A stretch of 64,000 bases of DNA from Janthinobacterium sp. CG3 (GCF_000344615.1 NZ_KB467824.1:1204592-1268591); one strand, 5' to 3'. Counted from the first letter of the stretch, positions 37,457-46,143 are shown. Notes: generated by a model not told the origin, from the sequence alone. Translations and numbers: made by a program.

Positions 37457-38166
37457 AGGGACTCCATGGCGGGCGGGTGGGCAAGGGCGCTGGTGTCGAA
37501 GGACAGGCGCGGGAACGCGGCGGGCTGCCGCGACAAATGGAAGTAGGGCGCCCGCGTGGCCAGCATCCACTGCCAGCGGCCGCAGCGCAGGAAGGTGGCG
37601 CTGCCCAGCGCGACCGTGCCGATGCTGGCGTGGGCGCGCAGCGAGCCGGGGTTGAAGGCGGAGATGCGGCTGCACGACCAGCGCACGGCGCGCGCGCGCA
37701 GCAGGCGGTTGGCTTCGTCCCACAGGCGCGGGAAGGCCAGCCCGAGGCGCTCCTGTGGACGCACCCAGACGTCGAAGTCCCAACACGACTGGGGCGACGC
37801 CAGCAGGTAGCGGGCGCGCACCTCGTCCTCCTGGTAGGCGTCGAACAGCAGCCACAGAAAGCCGACCAGTTCGCCGCGCCTGACGGCGGCCAGGCTGCAG
37901 GCGCCCTGGGCGTAGCGCCCGGCCAGCACGTCGGCGCGGCGCGGATAGTCCGGCGGCAGTTGCTCGGCGCGCTGGCACAGTTGCACCGCGATCTGCGCGC
38001 CGCGGCCGCGGCACAGCGAAGCCGTGCCCACCGCCTGGGCGACAAACTGGTATTTGTACAGCGCCCAGCGGCCGCGCGAGAGCCGGTGCAGCAGCCGGCC
38101 GAAGGCGTACCAGGCGGCGTTGAGGCAGCCAAGTTGTGCGACGCTTTGACTAAGACGGTTCGCCAT
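37429..38166 (-). CDS. GNAT-like acyltransferase of the XrtA locus
   Basis: This 245-residue soluble protein has weak resemblance to the GNAT N-acyltransferase fold: a mixed alpha/beta core with LAAVRRGELVGFLWLLFDA and the late ISAFNPGSLRAHASIGTVAL, a common GNAT strand-helix-strand region in which an acceptor returns after a bulge. The ATG at 38166 follows a pyrimidine-rich stretch with no Shine-Dalgarno sequence, so the start is uncertain. It is the first gene of the leftward operon and overlaps the ACP gene by 28 bases, suggesting it may use acyl-ACP rather than acyl-CoA. Confidence 0.7.
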   Translation of the reverse strand: MANRLSQSVAQLGCLNAAWYAFGRLLHRLSRGRWALYKYQFVAQAVGTASLCRGRGAQIAVQLCQRAEQLPPDYPRRADVLAGRYAQGACSLAAVRRGELVGFLWLLFDAYQEDEVRARYLLASPQSCWDFDVWVRPQERLGLAFPRLWDEANRLLRARAVRWSCSRISAFNPGSLRAHASIGTVALGSATFLRCGRWQWMLATRAPYFHLSRQPAAFPRLSFDTSALAHPPAMESLCPTSKPSN

Positions 38167-38275
38167 GGGGGAGGGGGGAAGAACGGGGCGCGCAGGCCGA
38201 CGCTGTCCATTTAACACCGTGCCGGCGCAGCCCGGCTTGAGTCCGCTCAAACGCGAGGCTGGGATGGCGTTTTTC

Positions 38276-38312
38276 GTAGGACGGGTTAGCCCGGCAGGCG
38301 TCATCCGACCTT
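38276..38312. repeat. REP-like element, family B copy 2 (short)
   Basis: GTAGGACGGGTTAGCC followed by GGCAGGCGTCATCCGACCTT matches both ends of the longer element at 11641-11745 but lacks its middle. It lies in the divergent region upstream of the XrtA modification operons. Confidence 0.6.
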
Positions 38313-38400
38313 CGGGAGCTTAACTTGGCGGCACCAGGCCGCGACTCCGGTTGCCGCCGCTGGTTTCTAGCGTCGCTGCAGCGTCCGCTTCCTGGCTTAG

Positions 38401-38445
38401 TTGATAAAAATCAATGAGGGTAGGGGCGTTTGTCCCAATCATAGT
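38401..38445 (+). promoter_or_regulatory. FNR/ANR-type box and candidate -10 of the ligase operon
   Basis: TTGAT-AAAA-ATCAA at 38401-38414 matches the FNR consensus TTGAT-N4-ATCAA at all ten defined positions. A -10-like CATAGT at 38440-38445 starts 25 bases after the box, three bases further than ideal for class II activation (22). The site is 84 bases before the ligase ATG. It suggests oxygen- or redox-dependent control of this operon. Confidence 0.6.
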
Positions 38446-38497
38446 GGGATAAGGCGGGCGCTACGACGCGCCGTCATTTTTTTATCACGGGGAAGAC

Positions 38498-40084
38498 ATG
38501 GCGCAATTGATACAAGATTTCATTTTCCAGTCCGCGCAGCGCACGCCGCACGCGCCGGCGCTATCCGATCAAGGCGTGCCGCTGAGCTACGCGGCGCTGG
38601 CGCAGACGGTGCAGGCCAGCGCCGCCGCGCTGTCGGCGCTGGGGCTGCAGCGCGGCGAACGCGTCGCCGTGTATCTTGAAAAACGCGAAGAGGCGGTGGC
38701 GGCGATGTTCGGCGCCGCCGCCGCCGGCGGCGTGTTCGTGCCGGTCAATCCACTGCTCAAGCCGGAGCAACTGCGCCACATCCTGGCCGACTGCAACGTG
38801 CGCATCCTGGTCACTTCGCGCGAGCGACTGAGGCAATTGGTCGAGGTGCTGCCGGGCTGCGAGGACTTGCACACGGTCGTCGTCGTCGGCGGCGACGACG
38901 CCGCGCCGGCCGTCGACGGCCTGCGCCTGCTCGGCTGGAACGCCTGCCTGGCCCGGGCCGTGCCCGGCGCCGCGGCGCGCGGCATCGACAGCGACATGGT
39001 CGCGATCCTGTACACCTCCGGCAGTACCGGCAAGCCGAAGGGCGTGGTGCTGTCGCACCGCAATCTGGTGGCGGGCGCGCAGAGCGTCGCCGCCTATCTC
39101 GGCAACACCGCCCAGGACCGCATCCTGTGCCTGCTGCCGCTGAGCTTTGACTACGGGCTGAGCCAACTGACGACGGCGTTTTCGTGCGGCGCCTGCGCGG
39201 TGCTGATGAACCACCTGCTGCTGCGCGACGTCATCGACACCGTCGAAGAGGAGCGCATCACCGGCCTGGCCGCGGTGCCGCCGCTGTGGATCCAGCTGTC
39301 GCAGCTGAGCTGGCCGGCGCTGCCCGGCCTGCGCTACCTGACCAATTCGGGCGGCGCGATGCAGCGCGGCACGCTCGACAAGTTGCGCGCGGCGCTGCCG
39401 CACGCCAGCATCTATCTGATGTACGGGCTGACCGAGGCGTTCCGCTCGACCTACCTGGAGCCCTGGCGGCTCGACGAGCGGCCCGACTCGATCGGCAAGG
39501 CGATTCCCAACGCCGAGGTGCTGGTGCTGCGCCCGGACGGCACGCCGTGCGACCCCGGCGAGCCCGGCGAGCTGGTCCACCGCGGCGCGCTGGTGGCGAT
39601 GGGGTACTGGAACGACAGCGAGAAGACCGCCGAGCGCTTCCGTCCGCTACCGCCGCGCCAGCCCGGCCTGACCGTGCCGGAACTGGCGGTCTGGTCGGGC
39701 GACACGGTGCGCAGCGACAACGACGGCTTCCTGTATTTCGTCGGCCGCGCCGACGACATGATCAAGACTTCCGGCTACCGGGTCAGCCCGACCGAGATCG
39801 AGGAGGTGGTGTACGCCACCGGCCTGGTCGGCGAGGCGGCGGCGCTCGGCGTCGCCCATCCGCTGCTGGGCCAGGCGATTGCGCTGCTGGCCACGGCGGC
39901 GCCCGGCGTCGAGCTGGAGCGCCAGGCGCTGGTGGCGGCCTGCAAGGAGCGCCTGCCCGGCTATATGCTGCCGGCGTGGATCGAGGTGCGGTCCGGTTCG
40001 CTGCCGCGCAACCCGAACGGCAAGATCGACCGCAAGGTCCTCGCCGTCGAGCTGGCCGGGCTGTTTGGCGGCGGTGCGCGATGA
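38498..40084 (+). CDS. XrtA-associated acyl-CoA ligase (AMP-forming)
   Basis: This 528-residue adenylate-forming enzyme is of the group linked to exosortase A. It shows the P-loop YTSGSTGKPKGVV, the A5-type GLTEAFRSTYLEP, and the hinge FVGRADDMIKTSGYRVSPTE with the catalytic Lys in NPNGKIDRK near the end. It probably activates a carboxylic acid as acyl-AMP and transfers it to the nearby ACP or CoA; the substrate is unknown. GGGAAG lies eight bases before the ATG. Its stop overlaps the decarboxylase start (ATGA). An FNR-type box lies upstream. Confidence 0.94.
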   Translation: MAQLIQDFIFQSAQRTPHAPALSDQGVPLSYAALAQTVQASAAALSALGLQRGERVAVYLEKREEAVAAMFGAAAAGGVFVPVNPLLKPEQLRHILADCNVRILVTSRERLRQLVEVLPGCEDLHTVVVVGGDDAAPAVDGLRLLGWNACLARAVPGAAARGIDSDMVAILYTSGSTGKPKGVVLSHRNLVAGAQSVAAYLGNTAQDRILCLLPLSFDYGLSQLTTAFSCGACAVLMNHLLLRDVIDTVEEERITGLAAVPPLWIQLSQLSWPALPGLRYLTNSGGAMQRGTLDKLRAALPHASIYLMYGLTEAFRSTYLEPWRLDERPDSIGKAIPNAEVLVLRPDGTPCDPGEPGELVHRGALVAMGYWNDSEKTAERFRPLPPRQPGLTVPELAVWSGDTVRSDNDGFLYFVGRADDMIKTSGYRVSPTEIEEVVYATGLVGEAAALGVAHPLLGQAIALLATAAPGVELERQALVAACKERLPGYMLPAWIEVRSGSLPRNPNGKIDRKVLAVELAGLFGGGAR

Positions 40085-41331
40085 GCGCCGCGACGGCCGC
40101 GACGGCGCTGCCGGTGCACGCGGCGATGGACCAGTTCGCGCTGCACGACGATTGCCTGCAACTAGGCGCGCAGCCGCTGACCCGGTTGGCGCAGCGCGTC
40201 GGCCGCACCCCGTTCTACGCCTATGAACGGGCGCAGATCGAACGCCGCGTCGCGCTGCTGCGCGCGACCCTGCCGGCCGGGCTGCAACTGCATTACGCGA
40301 TGAAGGCCAACCCGATGCCGGCGCTGGTCAACATGATGGCCGGGCTGGTCGACGGCATCGACGTCGCCTCCGGCGGCGAGCTGAAGACGGCGCTGGACAC
40401 CGACATGCCGGTTGCGCGCATCAGTTTTGCCGGACCCGGCAAGACCGACGCCGAACTCGCCTGCGCGGTGGCGGCCGGGGTCGTGATCAACCTCGAATCG
40501 GAGGCCGAGATGGAGCGCGTCGCCGTCGCCGGCGCGCGCCAGGGGCTGACGCCGCGGGTGGCGCTGCGCATCAACCCGGACTTCGAACTCAAGCACGCCG
40601 GCATGAAAATGGGCGGCGGCGCGCGCCAGTTCGGCGTCGACCAACAGCGCGTGCCGGCGATGCTCAGCCGGCTCGGCCAGCTGGGCCTCGACTTCCTCGG
40701 CTTCCATATCTTCTGCGGTTCGCAAAACCTGTCGGCGGCGGCGATCGCCGAGGCCCAGGCGCGCAGCGTCGAACTGGCGCTGAGCCTGGCGCCGCAGGCG
40801 CCGTCGCCGCTGCGCCTGCTAAACATCGGCGGCGGCTTCGGCGTGCCGTACTTCCCCGGCGAGCGCGCGCTCGACCTGGCCGCGTTGGGGCGCAGCATGG
40901 CGGCGCAGATGGCGCTGCTGCGCCTGGCCTCGCCGGAAACCCGGCTGGTGGTCGAGCTGGGCCGCTACCTGGTGGCCGAGGCCGGCGTCTACGTTTGCCG
41001 CGTACTGGAGCGCAAGATCTCGCGCGGCCAGGTGTTCCTGGTCACCGACGGCGGCTTGCACCACCACCTGGCCGCGTCCGGCAATTTCGGCCAGACGATC
41101 CGCAAGAACTACCCGGTCGCCATCGGCAACCGCATCGCCGGCGGCGCGCGCGAGACGGTGTCGGTGGTCGGCCCGCTGTGCACGCCGCTGGATTTGCTGG
41201 CCGAGCGCATGGAAATGGCGCGCGCCGACGCCGGCGACCTGGTGGTGGTGTACCAGTCCGGCGCCTACGGCCTGAGCGCCAGTCCGGGCGCCTTCCTGAG
41301 CCATCCGGCCGCGCTGGAGGTGTTGGTATGA
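40081..41331 (+). CDS. XrtA-associated PLP-dependent decarboxylase
   Basis: This 416-residue fold-type III enzyme is of the ornithine/diaminopimelate decarboxylase superfamily and belongs to the exosortase A-linked group. The PLP Lys is Lys75 in HYAMKANPMP, the phosphate loop is NIGGGFGVPYFPG and the active-site Cys is in VGPLCTPLD. It should decarboxylate an amino acid or a related amino compound, possibly to make an amine attached to the carrier-bound acyl group. That link is inferred from its position between the ligase and the asparagine-synthase-like gene. It overlaps both by four bases. Confidence 0.94.
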   Translation: MSAATAATALPVHAAMDQFALHDDCLQLGAQPLTRLAQRVGRTPFYAYERAQIERRVALLRATLPAGLQLHYAMKANPMPALVNMMAGLVDGIDVASGGELKTALDTDMPVARISFAGPGKTDAELACAVAAGVVINLESEAEMERVAVAGARQGLTPRVALRINPDFELKHAGMKMGGGARQFGVDQQRVPAMLSRLGQLGLDFLGFHIFCGSQNLSAAAIAEAQARSVELALSLAPQAPSPLRLLNIGGGFGVPYFPGERALDLAALGRSMAAQMALLRLASPETRLVVELGRYLVAEAGVYVCRVLERKISRGQVFLVTDGGLHHHLAASGNFGQTIRKNYPVAIGNRIAGGARETVSVVGPLCTPLDLLAERMEMARADAGDLVVVYQSGAYGLSASPGAFLSHPAALEVLV

Positions 41332-43229
41332 GCGGCCTGTGCGGTTGGTTGGCGCCGCACGGCCAGCCGAACCAGGGGGCGGTTGGGGACGGGGCAAGGG
41401 CCGAGGCCAGCGCCGCGTTGCTGGCGGCGATGGCGGCGCCGCTGGCGCGCTTCGACGCCAGCGCCGTTACCAGCGTCCTCGGCGGCGCCGGCGCGGCGGC
41501 GGTCGCGGCCGGCGTCGACAGCAGCCATGTGTTCCACAAGGACGGCCTGCTGATCGCGCTGTGGGGCCGCCCGACGCTGTCGCAGGCCGGCGCGCTGGAC
41601 GGCGCCGCGCGCGTGCCGGCGCTGGCGGCGCGTCTGGCGCAGTTGTGGCGCAACTACGGCCCGAACGCCTGCGCCTCGCTGGCCGGTCCGTTCGCGCTGT
41701 GCATCCTCGACGAGCTGAGCGGCGAGGCCTTGCTGGCGGTCGACCGCAGCGGCACCCATTCGCTGTACTACCAAAGCTCGTCGCGCCAGGGCTTGCTGTT
41801 CGCCTCGTCGGCCGACGCCCTGATCGCCCATCCGGCGGCCGGCTCGGGACTCGACCCGCAGGCGCTGTATAACTACCTGTACTTCCACACGGTGCCCGGA
41901 CCGGGGACGATTTACGCCGGTCAGCAGCGCTTGCTGCCGGGCGAATACCTGCACTACCGCGCCGGGCGGCTCAGCCGCGGCGCCTACTGGACCATGGCCT
42001 ACCAGGAAGCCCAGGCGCAGCCGTTCAAGTCGCTCAAGGCGGAATTCCTCGGCACGCTGCGCCGTTCGGTCGAGGAAAGCGTCGGCCCGAACGGCACCGG
42101 GGCTTTCCTCAGCGGCGGCACCGACAGCTCGACGCTGGCCTGCGTGCTGGGCCAGGTTTCGGGACGGGCCGCGCGCACCTACTCGATCGGCTTCGACGCG
42201 CCCGGCTACGACGAGATGGCTTACGCGCGCCTGGCCGCCAGCCACTTCGGCACCGAGCACCACGAGCTGTACGTGACGGCCGACGACGTCGTCAAGGCGG
42301 TGCCGCGGATCGCCGCGGTGTTCGACCAGCCGTTTGGCAACGCCTCGGCCGTGGCGGCGTTTTACTGCGCCGAGATGGCGCGCGCCGACGGCGTGACGCG
42401 GCTGCTGGGCGGCGACGGCGGCGACGAACTGTTCGGCGGCAACGAGCGCTACGCCCGCCAGGCCCAGTTCGCCCGCTACGAGCGCGTGCCGGCGCTGCTG
42501 CGCCAGGTGGTGCTGGAGCCGCTGCTGTTCAAGCTGGCCTCGGGACAGCAGCAAAAGCTGCTGTGCAAGGCGCGCAGCTATATCGAGCAGGCCACGCTGC
42601 CGCTGCCGGCCCGGCTGGAAAGCTACAACCTGCTGCAGCGCTACGGCCACCACAAGGTGCTCGACGACGAGTTCCTGCTCAACATCGACCCGGGCGCGCC
42701 GATGGGCAGCCTGAACGAGGCCTACTGGCTGACCGACGGCAACAGCCAGATCAACCAGATGATGGCGTTGGACCTGAAGTTCACGCTGGCCGACAACGAC
42801 TTGCCGAAGGTGGTCAAGGCCTGCGAGCTGGCCGGCGTGGAAGTCGCTTTCCCCTTCCTGAACGACGCGATGGTGGCGTTTTCGGCGCGCCTGGCGCCGC
42901 AGCAAAAACTCAACGGCACGCGGCTGCGCTATTTCTTCAAGCAGGCGCTGCGCGACATCCTGCCGCGCGCCATCATCCGCAAGGAAAAGCACGGCTTCGG
43001 CCTGCCGTTCGGCCTGTGGCTGCAAAGCCACCAGGGCTTGCGCCAGCTGGCCTTCGACAGCCTGAGCGACTTGAAGGGCCGCGGCATCGTGCGCGCCAGC
43101 TTCATCGACGAGCTGCAAACGCGCCACCTGGCCGAGCACCCGGCCTACCACGGCACCATGGTGTGGGTCTTGATGATGCTGGAGCAGTGGTTCAAGCAGC
43201 GCCAGGTTGAACCGCGGGTGGCGCCGTGA
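41328..43229 (+). CDS. Asparagine-synthase-like amidotransferase of the XrtA locus
   Basis: This 633-residue protein is related to asparagine synthetase B. The synthetase domain is intact, with the ATP pyrophosphatase loop LSGGTDSSTLA, LLGGDGGDELFGGN and KEKHGFGLPFGLW. The N-terminal glutaminase domain looks degenerate. The protein begins MSGLCGW, so Cys is at position 5 instead of the N-terminal position used as nucleophile, and the RGPD and NGEIYN segments are missing. It may use ammonia or another amine directly to amidate an adenylated acid. It is distinct from the canonical XrtA amidotransferase at 61988. It overlaps both neighbours by four bases. Confidence 0.88.
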   Translation: MSGLCGWLAPHGQPNQGAVGDGARAEASAALLAAMAAPLARFDASAVTSVLGGAGAAAVAAGVDSSHVFHKDGLLIALWGRPTLSQAGALDGAARVPALAARLAQLWRNYGPNACASLAGPFALCILDELSGEALLAVDRSGTHSLYYQSSSRQGLLFASSADALIAHPAAGSGLDPQALYNYLYFHTVPGPGTIYAGQQRLLPGEYLHYRAGRLSRGAYWTMAYQEAQAQPFKSLKAEFLGTLRRSVEESVGPNGTGAFLSGGTDSSTLACVLGQVSGRAARTYSIGFDAPGYDEMAYARLAASHFGTEHHELYVTADDVVKAVPRIAAVFDQPFGNASAVAAFYCAEMARADGVTRLLGGDGGDELFGGNERYARQAQFARYERVPALLRQVVLEPLLFKLASGQQQKLLCKARSYIEQATLPLPARLESYNLLQRYGHHKVLDDEFLLNIDPGAPMGSLNEAYWLTDGNSQINQMMALDLKFTLADNDLPKVVKACELAGVEVAFPFLNDAMVAFSARLAPQQKLNGTRLRYFFKQALRDILPRAIIRKEKHGFGLPFGLWLQSHQGLRQLAFDSLSDLKGRGIVRASFIDELQTRHLAEHPAYHGTMVWVLMMLEQWFKQRQVEPRVAP

Positions 43230-44095
43230 CGGAGCGCGACGAGCCGGCGCCGCGCGGCGGGGGCGCCTGGAACACCGGCACGCACGCCGATTTCTTCGCC
43301 TATTACGAAAAGGAGAGCGACAGCGAGGCGGCGCGACAGCGCTTCGCGGCGATCCAGGCCACGCTGCTGCGCCTGCTCGGGCGGCCGCAGCGCGCGCTGG
43401 CGGTGGCCGACATCGGTTGCGGCGCGGGCACCCAGTGCCGCCTGTGGGCCCAGCACGGCCACCAGGTGCACGGCGCCGACATCAACGCCGCGCTGGTCGA
43501 GCTGGGGCGCCAGCGCGCCGCGCAGGCCGGGCTGGCGATCGACTTCGCGGTCGCCTCGGCCACCGCCTTGCCATGGCCGGACCAGTCGATGGACCTGTGC
43601 ATCGCGCCGGAACTGCTCGAGCACGTGGCCGACTGGCAGGGCGTGCTGGCCGAGCTGGTGCGCGTGCTCAAGCCGGGCGGCGCGCTGTTTCTGAGCACCA
43701 GCAACCGCCTGTGTCCGCGCCAGCAGGAATTTACGCTGCCGATGTATTCCTGGTATCCGGGCTTCGTCAAGCGCCGCGTGGTGGCGCTGGCGCTGAGCAC
43801 CCGGCCGGAGCTGGCCGGCTACGCCGTCTATCCGGCCGTCCACTGGTTCACCTTCTACGGCCTGCGCGACCACTTGGCCGCGCGCGGCGTCGTCTCGCTG
43901 GACCGCTTCGACATGATGGACGTCAGCGGGCGCGGCGTGCTGGTGCGCGCCGCGCTGCGGCTGATCCGGGCGCTGCCGCCGCTGCGCTTGCTCGCCCATG
44001 TCGCGACCTCGTACACGGTCCTGCTGGGCGTGAAGGAGTCATGCGGCGGTAACACTGCGCATGCCGGCGGCGCAAGCCACACACCAGAGGCGTAA
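43226..44095 (+). CDS. Class I SAM-dependent methyltransferase
   Basis: This 289-residue methyltransferase has SAM motif I VADIGCGAGTQCRLW, an acidic residue in GADINAALVELG and the post-motif region RVLKPGGALFLST. It probably methylates a sugar or acyl group of the polysaccharide. The GTG at 43226 overlaps the preceding stop (GTGA), making it the last gene of the ligase operon. The C-terminal 20 residues are Gly/Ala/His-rich. It converges on the VOC gene; the 84-base gap holds GC-rich inverted repeats. Confidence 0.86.
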   Translation: MTERDEPAPRGGGAWNTGTHADFFAYYEKESDSEAARQRFAAIQATLLRLLGRPQRALAVADIGCGAGTQCRLWAQHGHQVHGADINAALVELGRQRAAQAGLAIDFAVASATALPWPDQSMDLCIAPELLEHVADWQGVLAELVRVLKPGGALFLSTSNRLCPRQQEFTLPMYSWYPGFVKRRVVALALSTRPELAGYAVYPAVHWFTFYGLRDHLAARGVVSLDRFDMMDVSGRGVLVRAALRLIRALPPLRLLAHVATSYTVLLGVKESCGGNTAHAGGASHTPEA

Positions 44096-44179
44096 CCGCG
44101 GGGGCGCACGCTGGGAGGCTGGCCCCGGCCGCCAGCCGCCGGTTTCGCTTGTTGCAACGCCGAAGCCGCCGCTTACTTC

Positions 44180-44635
44180 TTACTGCGCGACGCCCTGGTC
44201 CCAGCGGCGCTGCATCTCCGCCGGTGTCACGTCTTCGATGCGCGAGGCCAGCATCCAGCGATGCCCGAAGGGGTCGACCAGGGTGGCGCAACGGTCGCCG
44301 AAAAATTCGTCCGTGGCCGGACGCAACAGCTTCGCGCCGGCCGCCTCCGCCAGCGCGATGGTGGCGTCGACGTCGGCCAGGTACAGGTGGATCGTCACCG
44401 GCGAGCCGCCGATGCGCAGCGGTCCCAGCGCGAAGTCGGGGTATTCGTCTGCCAGCAGCAGATTGGCGTCGCCGATGCGCAGTTCGGCGTGGCCGATCTT
44501 GCCGTCTGGCCCGGTCAGGCGGAACAGTTCGTTTGCGGCGAACACGCGTCGATAGAAGTCAATGGCCTCGGCGGCGCCGTCGACGATCAGGTAGGGCGTC
44601 ACGCAATGTTTCGGAGTGGGAAGCGGTGTACTCAT
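44180..44635 (-). CDS. VOC-family (glyoxalase/PhnB-like) protein
   Basis: This 151-residue protein is of the vicinal oxygen chelate superfamily, of the PhnB-like type. Key sections are TPYLIVDGAAEAIDFYRRVF, GHAELRIGDANLLLADEYP and LVDPFGHRWMLASR. Members bind metal and act on small molecules or bind antibiotics; no specific role is evident here. A short AT-rich leader lies before the ATG at 44635 and AAAGGAG lies seven bases upstream. It is unrelated to its polysaccharide neighbours and looks like a single-gene insertion in the cluster. Confidence 0.88.
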   Translation of the reverse strand: MSTPLPTPKHCVTPYLIVDGAAEAIDFYRRVFAANELFRLTGPDGKIGHAELRIGDANLLLADEYPDFALGPLRIGGSPVTIHLYLADVDATIALAEAAGAKLLRPATDEFFGDRCATLVDPFGHRWMLASRIEDVTPAEMQRRWDQGVAQ

Positions 44636-44743
44636 GTATAGCTCCTTTGGAAATAATGGTGTTATTCAGTGATGTATTGTTACATAGATAAGGCCGGCGC
44701 CCATCCCTTTTCGACGGCCGATCCGGCATCGGACGGGGCGCCG

Positions 44744-45778
44744 TCAAGGGCCGGCGAGCGGCTCGCCGCGCGCGTCGAAACGGCGACCGCAGACCACTTC
44801 GACATGGAAACGCGGACGCTTCTTCGACGACTCATACACCTTGGCGAGGTATTCGCCAAAGATCCCCAGGCTGAGCAGTTGCACGCCGCCCAAGAAATAC
44901 ATGGGAATGACCATCGAGGCCCAGCCCGGCAGCGCATCGTCGGTGAAGATGCGCACCGCCAAGGCCCACGCCGCCAGGGCAATGCTGAGCAGCGAGACGG
45001 CGATGCCGACCCCGGTGATCAGGCGCAGCGGATAGGCGCTGAACGAGGTGATGCCTTGCCAGGCCAGGCCCAGCATTTTGCTGAGCGGATATTTGGATTC
45101 GCCGGCGAAGCGCGCCGCGCGCTCGAATTCGACGGTCGCCGTCTTGAAGCCGAGCTGCAGCACCAGCGCGCGCAAGAACAGGTGCGACTCGTCGTATTCG
45201 CGCAGGGATTCCACGGCGCGCCGGCTCATCAGGCGGAAGTCGGCGTGGTTGTAGATGATTTGCGCGCCCATGAAGGCGAAGAACTTGTAGTAGCTTTCGG
45301 CGGCGAAGCGCTTGAAAAAGGAGTCCTTGTCGCGCCGCGAGCGCACCGCGAAGACGATTTCACTGCCTTGCCGGTAGGCCGCCAGCATCGTCGGGATCAC
45401 CTCCAGGTCGTCCTGCAGGTCGGCGTCAAGGCTGATGAGGATGTCGCCGGGCGCCGTCATCAGGCCGCACAGCAGCGCGTTCTGGTGGCCGCGGTTGCGG
45501 CTCAATTTGATGCCGCAGACGGCGCAATCGCGCTGGGCGTACTCGTCGATGAGGCGCCAGGTGGCGTCCCGGCTGCCGTCGTCGACGTAGAAGATCGCGC
45601 TGTCGGCGGCGATATCGCCGGCCAGCTTCATCCTGTCGAGCAGGGCGCACAGGCGGGCGGTGGTTTCCGGCAGCACTTCCTGCTCGTTATAGCAGGGCAG
45701 CACCAGTCCCAGAACCGGCAGCGCGCTTATCCGGGCCGCTTGTTGAACGTCCACAGACCATTGACGAGATAGTTCCAT
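44744..45778 (-). CDS. GtrB-like bactoprenyl glycosyltransferase (GT2)
   Basis: This 344-residue inner-membrane GT2 enzyme moves a sugar from a nucleotide donor to undecaprenyl phosphate. It shows VLGLVLPCYNEQEVL, YVDDGSRDATW, SLDADLQDDLE and RSRRDKDSFFKR, then two C-terminal transmembrane helices ending FLGGVQLLSLGIFGEYLAKV. This is the GtrB/YkoT layout. The start at 45778 lies 52 bases inside the end of gtrA. An alternative GTG at 45754 is also possible. With GtrA and the GT-C protein upstream it forms a glycan-decoration trio. Confidence 0.87.
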   Translation of the reverse strand: MELSRQWSVDVQQAARISALPVLGLVLPCYNEQEVLPETTARLCALLDRMKLAGDIAADSAIFYVDDGSRDATWRLIDEYAQRDCAVCGIKLSRNRGHQNALLCGLMTAPGDILISLDADLQDDLEVIPTMLAAYRQGSEIVFAVRSRRDKDSFFKRFAAESYYKFFAFMGAQIIYNHADFRLMSRRAVESLREYDESHLFLRALVLQLGFKTATVEFERAARFAGESKYPLSKMLGLAWQGITSFSAYPLRLITGVGIAVSLLSIALAAWALAVRIFTDDALPGWASMVIPMYFLGGVQLLSLGIFGEYLAKVYESSKKRPRFHVEVVCGRRFDARGEPLAGP

Positions 45779-46143
45779 ATCAATACACCTAAGGTTGTGA
45801 GTATCTGCGAGGGAAGGGCGGCGACGCCAAGCGACAGCAAAAACGACAACAGGACCGAATTCATCAATAGGCCGGCGCCGCAAGCGGCGAGAAAGCGCGG
45901 GGCGGTGGCGCGGTGCGAGGCGCGGCTGCGAAAGCTCAGGCGCGCGTTCAGCAGATAGTTCACCAGCGCGCTGAGCGCGAATCCCAGCGACGACGACCAC
46001 ACCACCGGCAGGCCGCACGCCAGCACGCCCAGCGCCGCCAGCAAATAGTGCAGCGCCGTGGAAAAGCCCCCCACCAGCAAAAATCCGGCCATGCTGCGCA
46101 TCGATAAGTTGCCGGCCGATGCGTCCGGCCCGCGCGGCGTCAT
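45727..46143 (-). CDS. gtrA: GtrA-family flippase
   Basis: This 138-residue protein has four transmembrane segments and the GtrA pattern LLVGGFSTALHYLLAALGVL, ALSALVNYLLNARLSFRSR and a final NYLVNGLWTF. GtrA proteins flip undecaprenyl-phosphate-linked sugars to the periplasm. Its ATG at 46143 overlaps the stop of the GT-C gene (ATGA) and it overlaps the GtrB-like gene at its end, so the three are expressed together. The substrate sugar cannot be told. Confidence 0.9.
   Translation of the reverse strand: MTPRGPDASAGNLSMRSMAGFLLVGGFSTALHYLLAALGVLACGLPVVWSSSLGFALSALVNYLLNARLSFRSRASHRATAPRFLAACGAGLLMNSVLLSFLLSLGVAALPSQILTTLGVLIWNYLVNGLWTFNKRPG

Larger units (their letters stand above)
38167..38497. 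other. Divergent promoter region of the XrtA modification operons
   Basis: This 331-base region separates the leftward (acetyltransferase-like/ACP) and rightward (ligase/decarboxylase) operons. It contains a short family B REP-like repeat (38276-38312) and a perfect FNR/ANR-type box (38401-38414). It also has an inverted repeat TCCCA/TGGGA (38433-38437 and 38445-38449, 7-base loop) and an A/T-rich run before the ligase gene (38475-38484). No gene is evident. Confidence 0.6.

Noticed and set aside
38433-38449. TCCCA/TGGGA inverted repeat as a PrsR (PEP-CTERM) box
   Set aside because: I cannot state the PEP-CTERM box consensus with confidence and the same repeat is not clearly present upstream of the PEP-CTERM gene at 9061, so it is noted only as a local inverted repeat.
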